Positions 16,367 through 23,070 of a stretch of 49,915 bases of DNA are shown one piece after another; positions within the stretch are counted from its first letter, which is position 1; each line of letters begins with the position of its first letter. The stretch is from contig SVEH01000004.1 in NCBI GenBank assembly GCA_015057455.1, positions 1 through 49,915 of the forward strand, given 5' to 3'. Position numbers and translations under genes: made by a program. Under the pieces are notes generated by a model. That model saw only the letters and a list, made by a program, of their open reading frames with translations. It had not been told where the DNA came from and ran no database searches. Origin of the DNA: Lachnospiraceae bacterium (GTDB lineage: Bacteria; Bacillota; Clostridia; Lachnospirales; Lachnospiraceae).

Positions 16367-16472
16367 AGAACGTGAACAATTTAGACAAGAGTTTAAAGAT
16401 TTTTGCGAAGATAGACAGAAACAGTATGACTTAGAAAATGGAATAGTGGAGAGATTGGAGAGTGCAGAATGA
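16350..16472 (+). CDS. Small coupled phage protein
   Basis: 40 residues, highly charged and helical. It starts inside the previous gene with GGAGAG 5 bases upstream and ends in an ATGA overlap with the next gene. The tight coupling on both sides supports translation. Confidence 0.5.
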   Translation: MSKESEEREQFRQEFKDFCEDRQKQYDLENGIVERLESAE

Positions 16473-16918
16473 AGCAACTAACAATCGATGAAGTAATAGA
16501 CCATTGCGAAAGAAGTGTTAATAGAGAACTAGGCAGGATGGAGCGCAGAAATGACAAGGGAAAATACAGTTTATTATACCTTGAACATTTACAGACTTCA
16601 GAATGGCTAAAGGAATTAAAAGAATATAAGCGACTTGAGGAACAAGGCTTATTATTAAAATTACCTTATAAGATAGGACAGAAAATCTATGTGATAGCAA
16701 AAAAATATATGCCGAGAAAAGACTGTACACAATATGTAATCAAGGCATTAAGGATTAAAGAGTACACATATGATTCTTTGAACAAGTTAACAACTATATG
16801 CGAAGAGAGAGATAAGGATATTATTTGTCGAAGACGTCTATATGAGAGTAAAAGAATATTTTTAAACAAAGAAGAAGCAGAGAAGGAGTTGGAGAGATTA
16901 AACAATGAGAAAAATTAA
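16469..16918 (+). CDS. Phage protein, paralogue of 15899
   Basis: 149 residues. It shares the module EEQGLLLKLPYKIGQ...IFLNKEEAEKELERL with the gene at 15899 but has a basic, cysteine-poor N-terminus. ATGA-coupled to the preceding gene and overlapping the next by 14 bases. Function unknown. Confidence 0.65.
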   Translation: MKQLTIDEVIDHCERSVNRELGRMERRNDKGKYSLLYLEHLQTSEWLKELKEYKRLEEQGLLLKLPYKIGQKIYVIAKKYMPRKDCTQYVIKALRIKEYTYDSLNKLTTICEERDKDIICRRRLYESKRIFLNKEEAEKELERLNNEKN

Positions 16919-17300
16919 ATTTAGAGTGTGGGATAAATCAGAAAAGAAAATGCTTGATAACGTAAATGCAAGACCTATCGCATTAGGTTATTTAGAAGAT
17001 GAGACTTGTACAGGTGGAGCATATGCTGATAATTTATATGAGTTTATGCAATATGCAGGAAAAAATGACAAGAATGAAAAAGAAATATACGAAGGCGACA
17101 TTGTAATAAAAGTCGATACAACAGGACTTGGATGGCATAGAGAAAGAAAATGCAAGGTGTCTTTTGATAAGTGGGGGTGTTGGATGCTGACCACAGAGTT
17201 TGGAGATGGATATATGCTTGGAGAATTTGACAGTGAACAACTAGAAGTCATAGGTAATATATTTGAGAACTCAGAGTTGTTAGAAGGTGGTGCGGAATGA
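16905..17300 (+). CDS. YopX family protein
   Basis: 131 residues. YopX features are clear: the opening MRKIKFRVWDKSEKKM, then YAGKNDKNEKEIYEGDIV and ending LEVIGNIFEN. Widespread in Firmicute phages; function not established. It overlaps both neighbours by a few bases. Confidence 0.85.
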   Translation: MRKIKFRVWDKSEKKMLDNVNARPIALGYLEDETCTGGAYADNLYEFMQYAGKNDKNEKEIYEGDIVIKVDTTGLGWHRERKCKVSFDKWGCWMLTTEFGDGYMLGEFDSEQLEVIGNIFENSELLEGGAE

Positions 17301-17464
17301 CAATAACTAATTATGATAGTTTTGCATTAATTCCAACAAGGTGCAGCAAATGTAATAGGTTATTTATTTTCGAACCTTATGATATTTATTATAAGAAAGT
17401 TGCAATAGATTTTTTTGATCTAAAACAAGTAAAATGCAAGAAGTGCAAGGAGAGTGCAGAATAA
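17297..17464 (+). CDS. Small zinc-ribbon protein
   Basis: 55 residues, ATGA-coupled to the YopX gene. Two CxxC pairs (CSKC near 16-19 and CKKC near 47-50) form a probable zinc ribbon. Function unknown. Confidence 0.55.
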   Translation: MTITNYDSFALIPTRCSKCNRLFIFEPYDIYYKKVAIDFFDLKQVKCKKCKESAE

Positions 17465-17531
17465 CAGTAACTATACAACAGACAATTTAAATATAAAGTG
17501 GTTATTAGAGATTTAAAGGCAGGTGGAGCAG

Positions 17532-17699
17532 ATGAATGAGTATGATGGTGATTTTTTTGATAAATGCATGACTTGTCAGCATTGTTATACAAAATAAGAT
17601 GATGATTATGTGTACTGTCGTAAAAGAAATGGTAAATGCGAATATAAGAAATATAAAGAAAAGAAATCAAGGCAGGTGAAATTCGATGTTAATATGTGA
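17532..17699 (+). pseudogene. Cys-rich small gene interrupted by an in-frame TAA
   Basis: From ATG 17532 the frame encodes a 21-residue Cys-rich start (CMTCQHCYTK), then TAA at 17595-17597. The same frame continues with YCRKRNGKCEYKKYKEK to a stop at 17697. The two halves together make a compact six-Cys protein of a kind common in clostridial phages. A single base change would restore it. Either a recent nonsense mutation or a sequencing error. Confidence 0.55.
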
Positions 17700-18003
17700 T
17701 ACTGGTAAGTTGCATAAAATAGTTGATGATTTTTGTATAGAAAAAAGACCTAAATCAATAGATATACATCATATGATTCATAGAAGTATGAAACAGAAAG
17801 ATTTTTTAAAACCTAAAAACCATACAGAGAATATGAAAGAAGTTGATGCTAAAAAATTAGAAATGGCTAGTAGTGTTTTAAGTATTATGTTGGATAATAT
17901 GAGAAATATTTCATTTAAAAAGTTTATTGAATATTATATGTATCTATGGGATATAACGGAAGCTGATTTATTAGGTTATATGACAGAAGAAATAGATGAT
18001 TAA
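17686..18003 (+). CDS. Phage protein of unknown function
   Basis: 105 residues. The helical C-terminal half ends LWDITEADLLGYMTEEIDD. It starts within the end of the interrupted Cys-rich frame. Ribosome site AGGCAGGTG. No recognised domain. Confidence 0.6.
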   Translation: MLICDTGKLHKIVDDFCIEKRPKSIDIHHMIHRSMKQKDFLKPKNHTENMKEVDAKKLEMASSVLSIMLDNMRNISFKKFIEYYMYLWDITEADLLGYMTEEIDD

Positions 18004-18018
18004 AGGTAGGTAGATTAA

Positions 18019-18372
18019 ATGAATAACGATAATTGGATATTTAAAAATAGTCCTTTTGAGATATTAAACATCGCATTTAAAAGATTATTTCCAAATGTAA
18101 AATATAATGCTTATTTTAATTTGGAAGTAAAAGATGAAAACGGTGAGCATGCATGTGGATTTACTGATTTTAAAGATAACGGAGAGATAGTGATAGTAGT
18201 TGATGGTAATTTAAGCATACATAACGCTACCGAAATATTTGCCCATGAATTGGCACACGCAGGTGTTGGGAATAAACATGGCCACGATGAAGTGTGGGAA
18301 AAAGCTTTTGATGATTTATTTAATGAGTATAACAAAATAGGTAATGAAATGTTTTTGAGTGAGGTGGAATAG
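18019..18372 (+). CDS. Putative zinc metallopeptidase, SprT-like
   Basis: 117 residues. HELAHAGVGNKHGHDEVWEKAF contains an HExxH-type zinc site (HELAH) followed by a third His and a conserved Trp, resembling SprT-like minimal metalloproteases. An N-terminal beta-rich part precedes it (~30-65). Followed at zero distance by the next gene. Substrate unknown. Confidence 0.7.
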   Translation: MNNDNWIFKNSPFEILNIAFKRLFPNVKYNAYFNLEVKDENGEHACGFTDFKDNGEIVIVVDGNLSIHNATEIFAHELAHAGVGNKHGHDEVWEKAFDDLFNEYNKIGNEMFLSEVE

Positions 18373-18609
18373 ATGGACTATGAAGCACTTAATAAAGCTA
18401 TAAAGCAAATGCCTATTATAGTTAATAAAGTAAATAAAGCAATTAAAAATATAGTTAAAGAAATCCCTAGCATCATAGAAAGAACAGAAGAAAGCATAAG
18501 AACTATGGATGATGATAAGTTTGAAAAATATCTAAATAAGCTTGATGATATTAGATTAAAAGAAAAGGCAATAGCTATTAAAAATGGCGAAAAGGTAAAT
18601 TGGTTTTAG
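18373..18609 (+). CDS. Small helical phage protein
   Basis: 78 residues, Lys/Ile-rich and predicted entirely helical. It starts on the base after the preceding stop, with GAGGTGG inside that gene. No recognised domain. Confidence 0.55.
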   Translation: MDYEALNKAIKQMPIIVNKVNKAIKNIVKEIPSIIERTEESIRTMDDDKFEKYLNKLDDIRLKEKAIAIKNGEKVNWF

Positions 18610-18632
18610 AAAGGATGGTGGAATAGATAGCA

Positions 18633-18857
18633 ATGAAAATAAAGGATAAAACTAGAAGTTTAAATATAGCTTTTGAAGATTTAGACATAGAAGAGGTATT
18701 TAAATATAATGATAGAGTGTTTATGAAAATTAGTGAGGAGGAAAAAGATAATAGTTATGATTTTAGTAAACATAGAATTACTAGTTTTACAGAAGATACA
18801 GTTATTGAATATGTTCAAAGTGAATTAATTTTACATCACAGAGAATGGGAAGAATAA
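18633..18857 (+). CDS. Small phage protein of unknown function
   Basis: 74 residues, acidic, no recognised domain. Ribosome site AAGGATGGTGG. Confidence 0.5.
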   Translation: MKIKDKTRSLNIAFEDLDIEEVFKYNDRVFMKISEEEKDNSYDFSKHRITSFTEDTVIEYVQSELILHHREWEE

Positions 18858-18872
18858 AGGTGGGTGGAGTGA

Positions 18873-19145
18873 ATGAACAGTTGGTGCAGATTAGAATTGC
18901 GAATAAATACTAAAATCAAAGATGTTGAAAAACTTGGAAAAATGGTTAAACCTATTATTGCATTTTGTGATAAGCATGATGTAGCGTTACGCGCTACATA
19001 CAACACAGTAGATGAATGCTTATATGCAAGGATAGATGTAGAGGGTCTAACATCTAGATATTGCAAAGGTATGGCGCACGAAGTAAAGCAAATGTATAAA
19101 AATACTCTCAAGTGCAAAATAGATGTTTTACTAGAAGCATATTAA
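18873..19145 (+). CDS. Small phage protein of unknown function
   Basis: 90 residues of mixed alpha/beta pattern with several cysteines. It starts after AGGTGGGTGG. No recognised domain. Confidence 0.5.
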   Translation: MNSWCRLELRINTKIKDVEKLGKMVKPIIAFCDKHDVALRATYNTVDECLYARIDVEGLTSRYCKGMAHEVKQMYKNTLKCKIDVLLEAY

Positions 19146-19158
19146 GAGAGGTAAAGAT

Positions 19159-19299
19159 ATGTTCAAGAAAAGATGTATAACATTACTAATATGGGCTATT
19201 GTTATTTTAACACTAGCATATAAATTATCAATATTTGTGTGTAATTGGATTATGTGGACAATTTTGTGGCTAGTAACAGTAGCATTATTAAGCACATAA
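19159..19299 (+). CDS. Small membrane protein
   Basis: 46 residues starting MFKKRC. Two hydrophobic segments (about 7-20 and 25-44) are rich in Trp and Leu. Ribosome site AGAGAGGT. No family recognised. Confidence 0.4.
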   Translation: MFKKRCITLLIWAIVILTLAYKLSIFVCNWIMWTILWLVTVALLST

Positions 19300-19313
19300 G
19301 GAGAGGGCAATAT

Positions 19314-19589
19314 ATGAGTAAAGTAACAATAGAGCATATGGATATGGTGTTTATGTATATGAATGCTATAGAAAAAATATATGATTTAGATATAACTTTA
19401 GAAGTTAAATATTCAACTCATAGAGGATATGTTATTAAACTAAAAAAGAAAGGCAATGATATGCCAGTAGTTGAAGTATTTAGAAATAACAAAAAAGAAG
19501 CATGCAGAACAGCTATAGAGAAAATGCAAGACTGGGTAATAGAACAGATAAAGGAAGGTAAAGTAGATGAAGAAAAAATTAGAAGTTAA
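19314..19589 (+). CDS. Phage protein of unknown function
   Basis: 91 residues from ATG 19314 (AAGGAGAG upstream); the frame is open further upstream but without a ribosome site. Mixed charged protein. It overlaps the next gene by 23 bases. Confidence 0.55.
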   Translation: MSKVTIEHMDMVFMYMNAIEKIYDLDITLEVKYSTHRGYVIKLKKKGNDMPVVEVFRNNKKEACRTAIEKMQDWVIEQIKEGKVDEEKIRS

Positions 19590-19782
19590 TGTAGAAGCTA
19601 AGTTACAAGTATCACTTGATACAGCGCACGCTTGTGCAGTTTTACTTGAAATGTGGCTTAATGAAAATCCTACTAATAGAAAACTTGACTATCATAAAGA
19701 GTATGGTGATAGATGGTATTTAGTGCCAGAAATGATAAACTCTGAAGATGAGAACGGAAATACAATAGAAGCAAAAGTTTAA
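19567..19782 (+). CDS. Small phage protein of unknown function
   Basis: 71 residues starting MKKKLEVNVEAK. It starts inside the preceding gene after AAGGAAGG. No recognised domain. Confidence 0.5.
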   Translation: MKKKLEVNVEAKLQVSLDTAHACAVLLEMWLNENPTNRKLDYHKEYGDRWYLVPEMINSEDENGNTIEAKV

Positions 19783-19835
19783 AAGAAATTATGGTTATTT
19801 AGCAAGTAAAGCAGCAAAACAGGAGGAACTAAAGA

Positions 19836-20297
19836 ATGAGCAGATGTAAAGTATGTAGATTTTACGATGAAGGCAATTGCGAGAAATACAAGAAAGGAGA
19901 ATATGAGAAGTGTATAAGATATGGAGATTTAGAAGATGAAAAATTATATGGTGCTTGTAGATATTGTGGCCAGTATCATTTATTAGAAGAAGAACACGAG
20001 GATGAAGAGGAAAGAGATAGACAAGCAACACTTATATGCAAATGCGTTGAAGCTAAATGGTATCAAAACATCCAAAGTAAAAAAGAAAGGTATGAATATT
20101 CGGTAAATACGATATTGAAAGACGAGTATCCAGAAGTTAAAGAATTATTAATATTAGCAGCAGATATGATCATAGAGGAGAAAGCAAGAAAGTTATCTAT
20201 ACAGATAGACAAGCAAACCAAAATAGAAGTTGTTAATAATGCCAAGGAAATAAAGATAAAATATGACAAGAAAAAGACTAAAGGCGAAACAATATAA
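19836..20297 (+). CDS. Phage protein with Cys-rich zinc-binding N-terminus
   Basis: 153 residues. CKVCRFYDEGNC and CRYCGQYH in the first 50 residues form probable zinc knuckles. An acidic stretch (EEEHEDEEERD) and a helical basic C-terminus follow. Ribosome site AGGAGG. Function unknown. Confidence 0.6.
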   Translation: MSRCKVCRFYDEGNCEKYKKGEYEKCIRYGDLEDEKLYGACRYCGQYHLLEEEHEDEEERDRQATLICKCVEAKWYQNIQSKKERYEYSVNTILKDEYPEVKELLILAADMIIEEKARKLSIQIDKQTKIEVVNNAKEIKIKYDKKKTKGETI

Positions 20298-20312
20298 GAA
20301 AGGATGAATTAT

Positions 20313-20573
20313 ATGAATATAACAGATGTAAAAGTGAGAAAAACAATGTCAGAATCAAAAATGAGAGCTGTGGTATCAGTAACATTTGATGATATGTTTG
20401 TAATACATGATATCAAAGTAATTGAAGGAGATAAAGGTTTGTTTATAGCAATGCCAAGTAGAAAATCAGAAGATGGAATGTATAGAGATATAGCACATCC
20501 AATTAATCAAAGTGCCAGAACACTATTACAAAATAAAGTTATAGATGCATATAAAGCGAAAGAAAAGGAGTAG
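20313..20573 (+). CDS. spoVG: SpoVG-like RNA/DNA-binding regulator
   Basis: 86 residues. Strong match to the SpoVG family: [40 protein letters not shown] and DIAHPIN. Chromosomal SpoVG binds nucleic acid and affects septation, sporulation and surface genes. A phage-borne copy may redirect host regulation. ATG 20313 is preferred (AAAGG 9 bases upstream) over ATG 20304, which abuts the ribosome site. Confidence 0.85.
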   Translation: MNITDVKVRKTMSESKMRAVVSVTFDDMFVIHDIKVIEGDKGLFIAMPSRKSEDGMYRDIAHPINQSARTLLQNKVIDAYKAKEKE

Positions 20574-20579
20574 ATACAT

Positions 20580-20723
20580 ATGATATGTCATCAATGCGGA
20601 AATGATTTCTATGACAAGATAATGATAACAGCACCTGATGGAGAGATAAAATATAAGTGTCCATATTGTGGTTGGAATCATAAGAAGTTTCATAATAGAG
20701 GTAAGAAAAAAAGAAAGAAGTAA
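20580..20723 (+). CDS. Small zinc-ribbon protein
   Basis: 47 residues starting MICHQCGND. A CxxC pair at 3-6 and another (CPYC) near 27-30, then a very basic tail (KKKRKK). Probable nucleic-acid-binding zinc ribbon. Ribosome site AAGGAG at the end of the SpoVG-like gene. Confidence 0.55.
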   Translation: MICHQCGNDFYDKIMITAPDGEIKYKCPYCGWNHKKFHNRGKKKRKK

Positions 20724-20736
20724 GGAAGATATAGTT

Positions 20737-21111
20737 ATGCTAGATGCAATATTAAAAAATACAGGTGAAGAAGTAAAGTTTGTTAATTGGGAGAATGTTG
20801 ATATACAGGAAGGAGAAACACATAAAAAAGTAACTAAAGGAATAGTATATCATACAGATGGTATAATGACTTATGAAATGCCTGAGAATATCAAGATAAT
20901 TGATAATAAGCTTAAGACTAGTGACGAAATTAAGAAAGATAGAGAAATGTTCGTTAAAAAGTTCAAAGATGATATAATAAAGGATATAGAAAAGAGTATG
21001 CCTAAAGATGTGTCGATGAACGCACTAGATTATCAAAATGGAATGTATGCAGGAATGCATATGTGTATACAAGCCATATTATTAAGGTATGATAAAGAAT
21101 ATGGTTTATAA
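20737..21111 (+). CDS. Phage protein of unknown function
   Basis: 124 residues from ATG 20737 (AAGGAAG upstream). The N-terminal beta-rich half contains a predicted hairpin, the C-terminal half is helical. No recognised domain. Last gene before the late-control region. Confidence 0.55.
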   Translation: MLDAILKNTGEEVKFVNWENVDIQEGETHKKVTKGIVYHTDGIMTYEMPENIKIIDNKLKTSDEIKKDREMFVKKFKDDIIKDIEKSMPKDVSMNALDYQNGMYAGMHMCIQAILLRYDKEYGL

Positions 21112-21184
21112 AATAGCTATGTATAATAATTGAATTGAATAGAATTATGCTTCATATTTCATATCACACAATGGCATAATGTTA

Positions 21185-21210
21185 CCCCTATTTGTATTGA
21201 CAAATAGGGG
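21185..21210 (+). other. RNA hairpin before the late regulator gene
   Basis: Perfect 11-bp stem CCCCTATTTGT/ACAAATAGGGG with an ATTG loop. No T-run follows. It may end early transcripts weakly or control translation of the next gene, which starts 25 bases later. Confidence 0.55.
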
Positions 21211-21234
21211 AATAATCTAAGAAGGAATGGTGTA

Positions 21235-21666
21235 ATGACAGATAGTAGAAAAGAAGAAATTATAGCGTACCTTGAAAAACCTCAGACAATATATGAGGAG
21301 ATAATAGAGAACCAAGAAGAGATTAAGAGACTGTATGAGAAGGCTAAATCGTTGAAAGGAATAGATTATTCTGAAGATAAAGTACAAAGCAGTAGCTTAA
21401 CTGGTGATGCAAATTATGTGGGAATAATTAATGAAATAGAAGTTATTAAAGAGGATATTAAAGAAGATACTGACAGAATGATAGAAGCTAGACGTAAGAT
21501 AAAGAAAAGCATAGCGATGTTAAATGATAAGGATGAAAGAAAAGTATTGAGATATATGTATTTAGATGACTGCAATATAAGGACAATAATGAATAAGATG
21601 CATATGTCGGAGAGAACCATATATAGATACTATTCGTCAGCATTAGAGAAGATTATCATGGTGTAA
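21235..21666 (+). CDS. Sigma-region-4-like late transcription regulator
   Basis: 143 residues. The N-terminal two thirds are helical and charged, possibly coiled coil. The C-terminal ~45 residues (from ERKVLRYMYLDDC to SALEKI) form a sigma-factor region-4-type HTH, as in phage late regulators of the ArpU/DUF1492 kind. It sits just before the packaging genes, and its stop codon is 3 bases from an eight-unit repeat array that is the obvious candidate target. Confidence 0.75.
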   Translation: MTDSRKEEIIAYLEKPQTIYEEIIENQEEIKRLYEKAKSLKGIDYSEDKVQSSSLTGDANYVGIINEIEVIKEDIKEDTDRMIEARRKIKKSIAMLNDKDERKVLRYMYLDDCNIRTIMNKMHMSERTIYRYYSSALEKIIMV

Positions 21667-21669
21667 TCG

Positions 21670-21764
21670 TGACAGAGTTTGGCAGAGCTTGTCAGTAAAT
21701 GACAGTGAATGGCAGAACTTGGCAGAGGTTGTCATTGAATGTCAGTAATAAGCTATGATATTAT
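21670..21764 (+). promoter_or_regulatory. Eight phased 10-bp repeats and late promoter
   Basis: Eight consecutive 10-bp units start at 21670, 21680, 21690, 21700, 21710, 21720, 21730 and 21740, each beginning TGNCA (TGACAG, TGGCAG, TGTCAG variants). The exact 10-bp period places every site on one face of the helix. A -10-like element (TATGAT 21754-21759 or TATTAT 21759-21764) follows directly. Interpreted as an activator array for the late promoter, read by the sigma-like protein encoded just upstream. Confidence 0.7.
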
Positions 21765-21784
21765 TATGCTGAGAAGAGTGAGGT

Positions 21785-21818
21785 AAGCAATCTGTTGAAA
21801 CATACGGGTTGCTTTTTT
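21785..21818 (+). terminator. Terminator immediately downstream of the late promoter
   Basis: 10-bp stem with two G-U pairs (21785-21794 with 21805-21814) and six T residues. It lies only about 20-50 bases after the predicted late start point, so it could attenuate late transcription. Confidence 0.75.
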
Positions 21819-21847
21819 GATTATAAATAAATATAAGGATACACATC

Positions 21848-21901
21848 ATGTTGGGGAATATTAGAGCTATAAAGAAGGCAGCAGATAACATCTTCTCATA
21901 A
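21848..21901 (+). CDS. Possible 17-residue micropeptide
   Basis: ATG 21848 with AAGGAT 7 bases upstream encodes a short basic peptide (MLGNIRAIKKAADNIFS). It could be a leader peptide of the late operon. Very short, so support is weak. Confidence 0.2.
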   Translation: MLGNIRAIKKAADNIFS

Positions 21902-21917
21902 TACAAATGTTGCCATA

Positions 21918-21983
21918 GAGATACACAAGTATCTCAATATAACCTCCTAAAAGAGAGTTTGTAGATAGCAAGCTCTCTTTTAG
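21918..21983 (+). other. Two hairpins in the late leader
   Basis: GAGATAC/GTATCTC with ACAA loop (21918-21935) and an 11-bp perfect stem (21947-21957 with 21973-21983) just before the HNH gene. With the terminator at 21785 they make the 330-base late leader highly structured. Confidence 0.55.
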
Positions 21984-22002
21984 TATATATGGAGATGATG
22001 AA

Positions 22003-22413
22003 ATGATAATTAAGATGTGCGCTAAGTGTAAGAAGACAGTAGTGTATCCAGCTAGATACTGTGATGAGTGCAAGAAAATTGTTGATGAACATAGGAAGGA
22101 AAGACTAGCTGAGTATAAAAAGAAGAGTAATAAGAAGTATGATAGTAACAGAGATCCTAAGTACAAGAAGTTCTACAACTCAAACGAATGGAGAAGATTA
22201 TCAGCATCATATATGTCTAAGTGTTCATACCTATGTGAGAGATGCAACAGGATAGCAACGCAAGTTCACCACAAGATATATATTAAGTCAGATGAAGGTT
22301 GGAATAAGAGATTCGATATCGATAACCTAGAAGCTCTGTGCGATAAGTGCCACAATGAAGAACACAAAAGATTTACAACGCATAAGTCTAGAATGCATCA
22401 GAATCGAATATAA
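22003..22413 (+). CDS. HNH endonuclease (packaging-associated)
   Basis: 136 residues. An N-terminal CxxC pair set (CAKC, CDEC) precedes the HNH domain: CERC (78-81), His89-His90, Asn108, CDKC (113-116) and His121, the usual catalytic and zinc ligands. In HK97-like phages the HNH protein works with the terminase in cleaving DNA at cos, and the gene order here (HNH, small terminase, large terminase, portal) fits that. Confidence 0.88.
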   Translation: MIIKMCAKCKKTVVYPARYCDECKKIVDEHRKERLAEYKKKSNKKYDSNRDPKYKKFYNSNEWRRLSASYMSKCSYLCERCNRIATQVHHKIYIKSDEGWNKRFDIDNLEALCDKCHNEEHKRFTTHKSRMHQNRI

Positions 22414-22572
22414 GAGAGTTTGGGTTTTAGGTATACAGTTACACTATAAACAAATTTCAATAAGAGAGAATTAAGCACAACACCCTAGGGGTGGTAAATA
22501 TTCTATGAGCCTTTACGGGAACACCGGATGCGATGGGCTCTTTTGTAGAAAAAACTCCCTTTTTGAAATTTA
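22414..22572. other. Candidate cos region
   Basis: About 160 bases without a convincing gene between HNH and terminase genes. It has locally high GC, a near-palindrome CACCCTAGGGGTG (22481-22493) and a GAGCC/GGGCTC stem (22506-22540) followed by TTTT. This is where cos lies in related phages; the cut site itself cannot be seen. Confidence 0.35.
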
Positions 22573-22593
22573 ATGGGAAACGGAGGTAATGCC

Positions 22594-23070
22594 ATGGCTG
22601 GAAGACGCAAAGAACCTGTGAACCTTGTAATAGCAAAGGGAAAGAAGCATCTGACGAAAGAAGAAATTGAGCAAAGAAAAGCAGGTGAAATTAAGCCAAT
22701 AATTGATGGAATTTCTCCACCTGATTATTTGTTGAAAGACCAAAAAGAAGAATTTGTAAAAATAGCAGACCAACTGAAAAAATTAAAGATAATGGGCGAG
22801 ACAGATGTAGATACGTTAGCTAGATATGTTGTAGCAAACAGCTTATATATTAAGACAGTTAAGAAGATTAGAAAACCATCAGTTATAAATGACCCAGCAG
22901 AATTTGACTTCTATACAAGGATACTAGATAAGTATTTTAAAATGTGTCGAAACTGTGCTAACGATTTAGGTTTAACGATAACATCGAGAACTAAGTTAGT
23001 AGTTCCTGAACCACCAAAGCCAAAAAGTAATAAATTTGATAAGTTTAAAAAAGGACCAAATGATGATTGA
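22594..23070 (+). CDS. terS: Terminase small subunit, P27 family
   Basis: 158 residues starting MAGRRKEPVNL, with helices in the pattern of P27-family small terminases (LTKEEIEQRKAGE, then YLLKDQKEEFVKIAD and LDKYFKMCRNCANDLGL). It recognises phage DNA and regulates the large subunit. ATG 22594 has GGAGG upstream; an ATG at 22573 does not. It overlaps the large terminase gene. Confidence 0.85.
   Translation: MAGRRKEPVNLVIAKGKKHLTKEEIEQRKAGEIKPIIDGISPPDYLLKDQKEEFVKIADQLKKLKIMGETDVDTLARYVVANSLYIKTVKKIRKPSVINDPAEFDFYTRILDKYFKMCRNCANDLGLTITSRTKLVVPEPPKPKSNKFDKFKKGPNDD

Noticed and set aside
21670..21749. CRISPR-like array
   Set aside because: Units are only 10 bp with no spacers, so this is a binding-site array.
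22506..22574. 22-codon ORF in the candidate cos region
   Set aside because: No ribosome site, and it crosses a strong stem; more likely noncoding.
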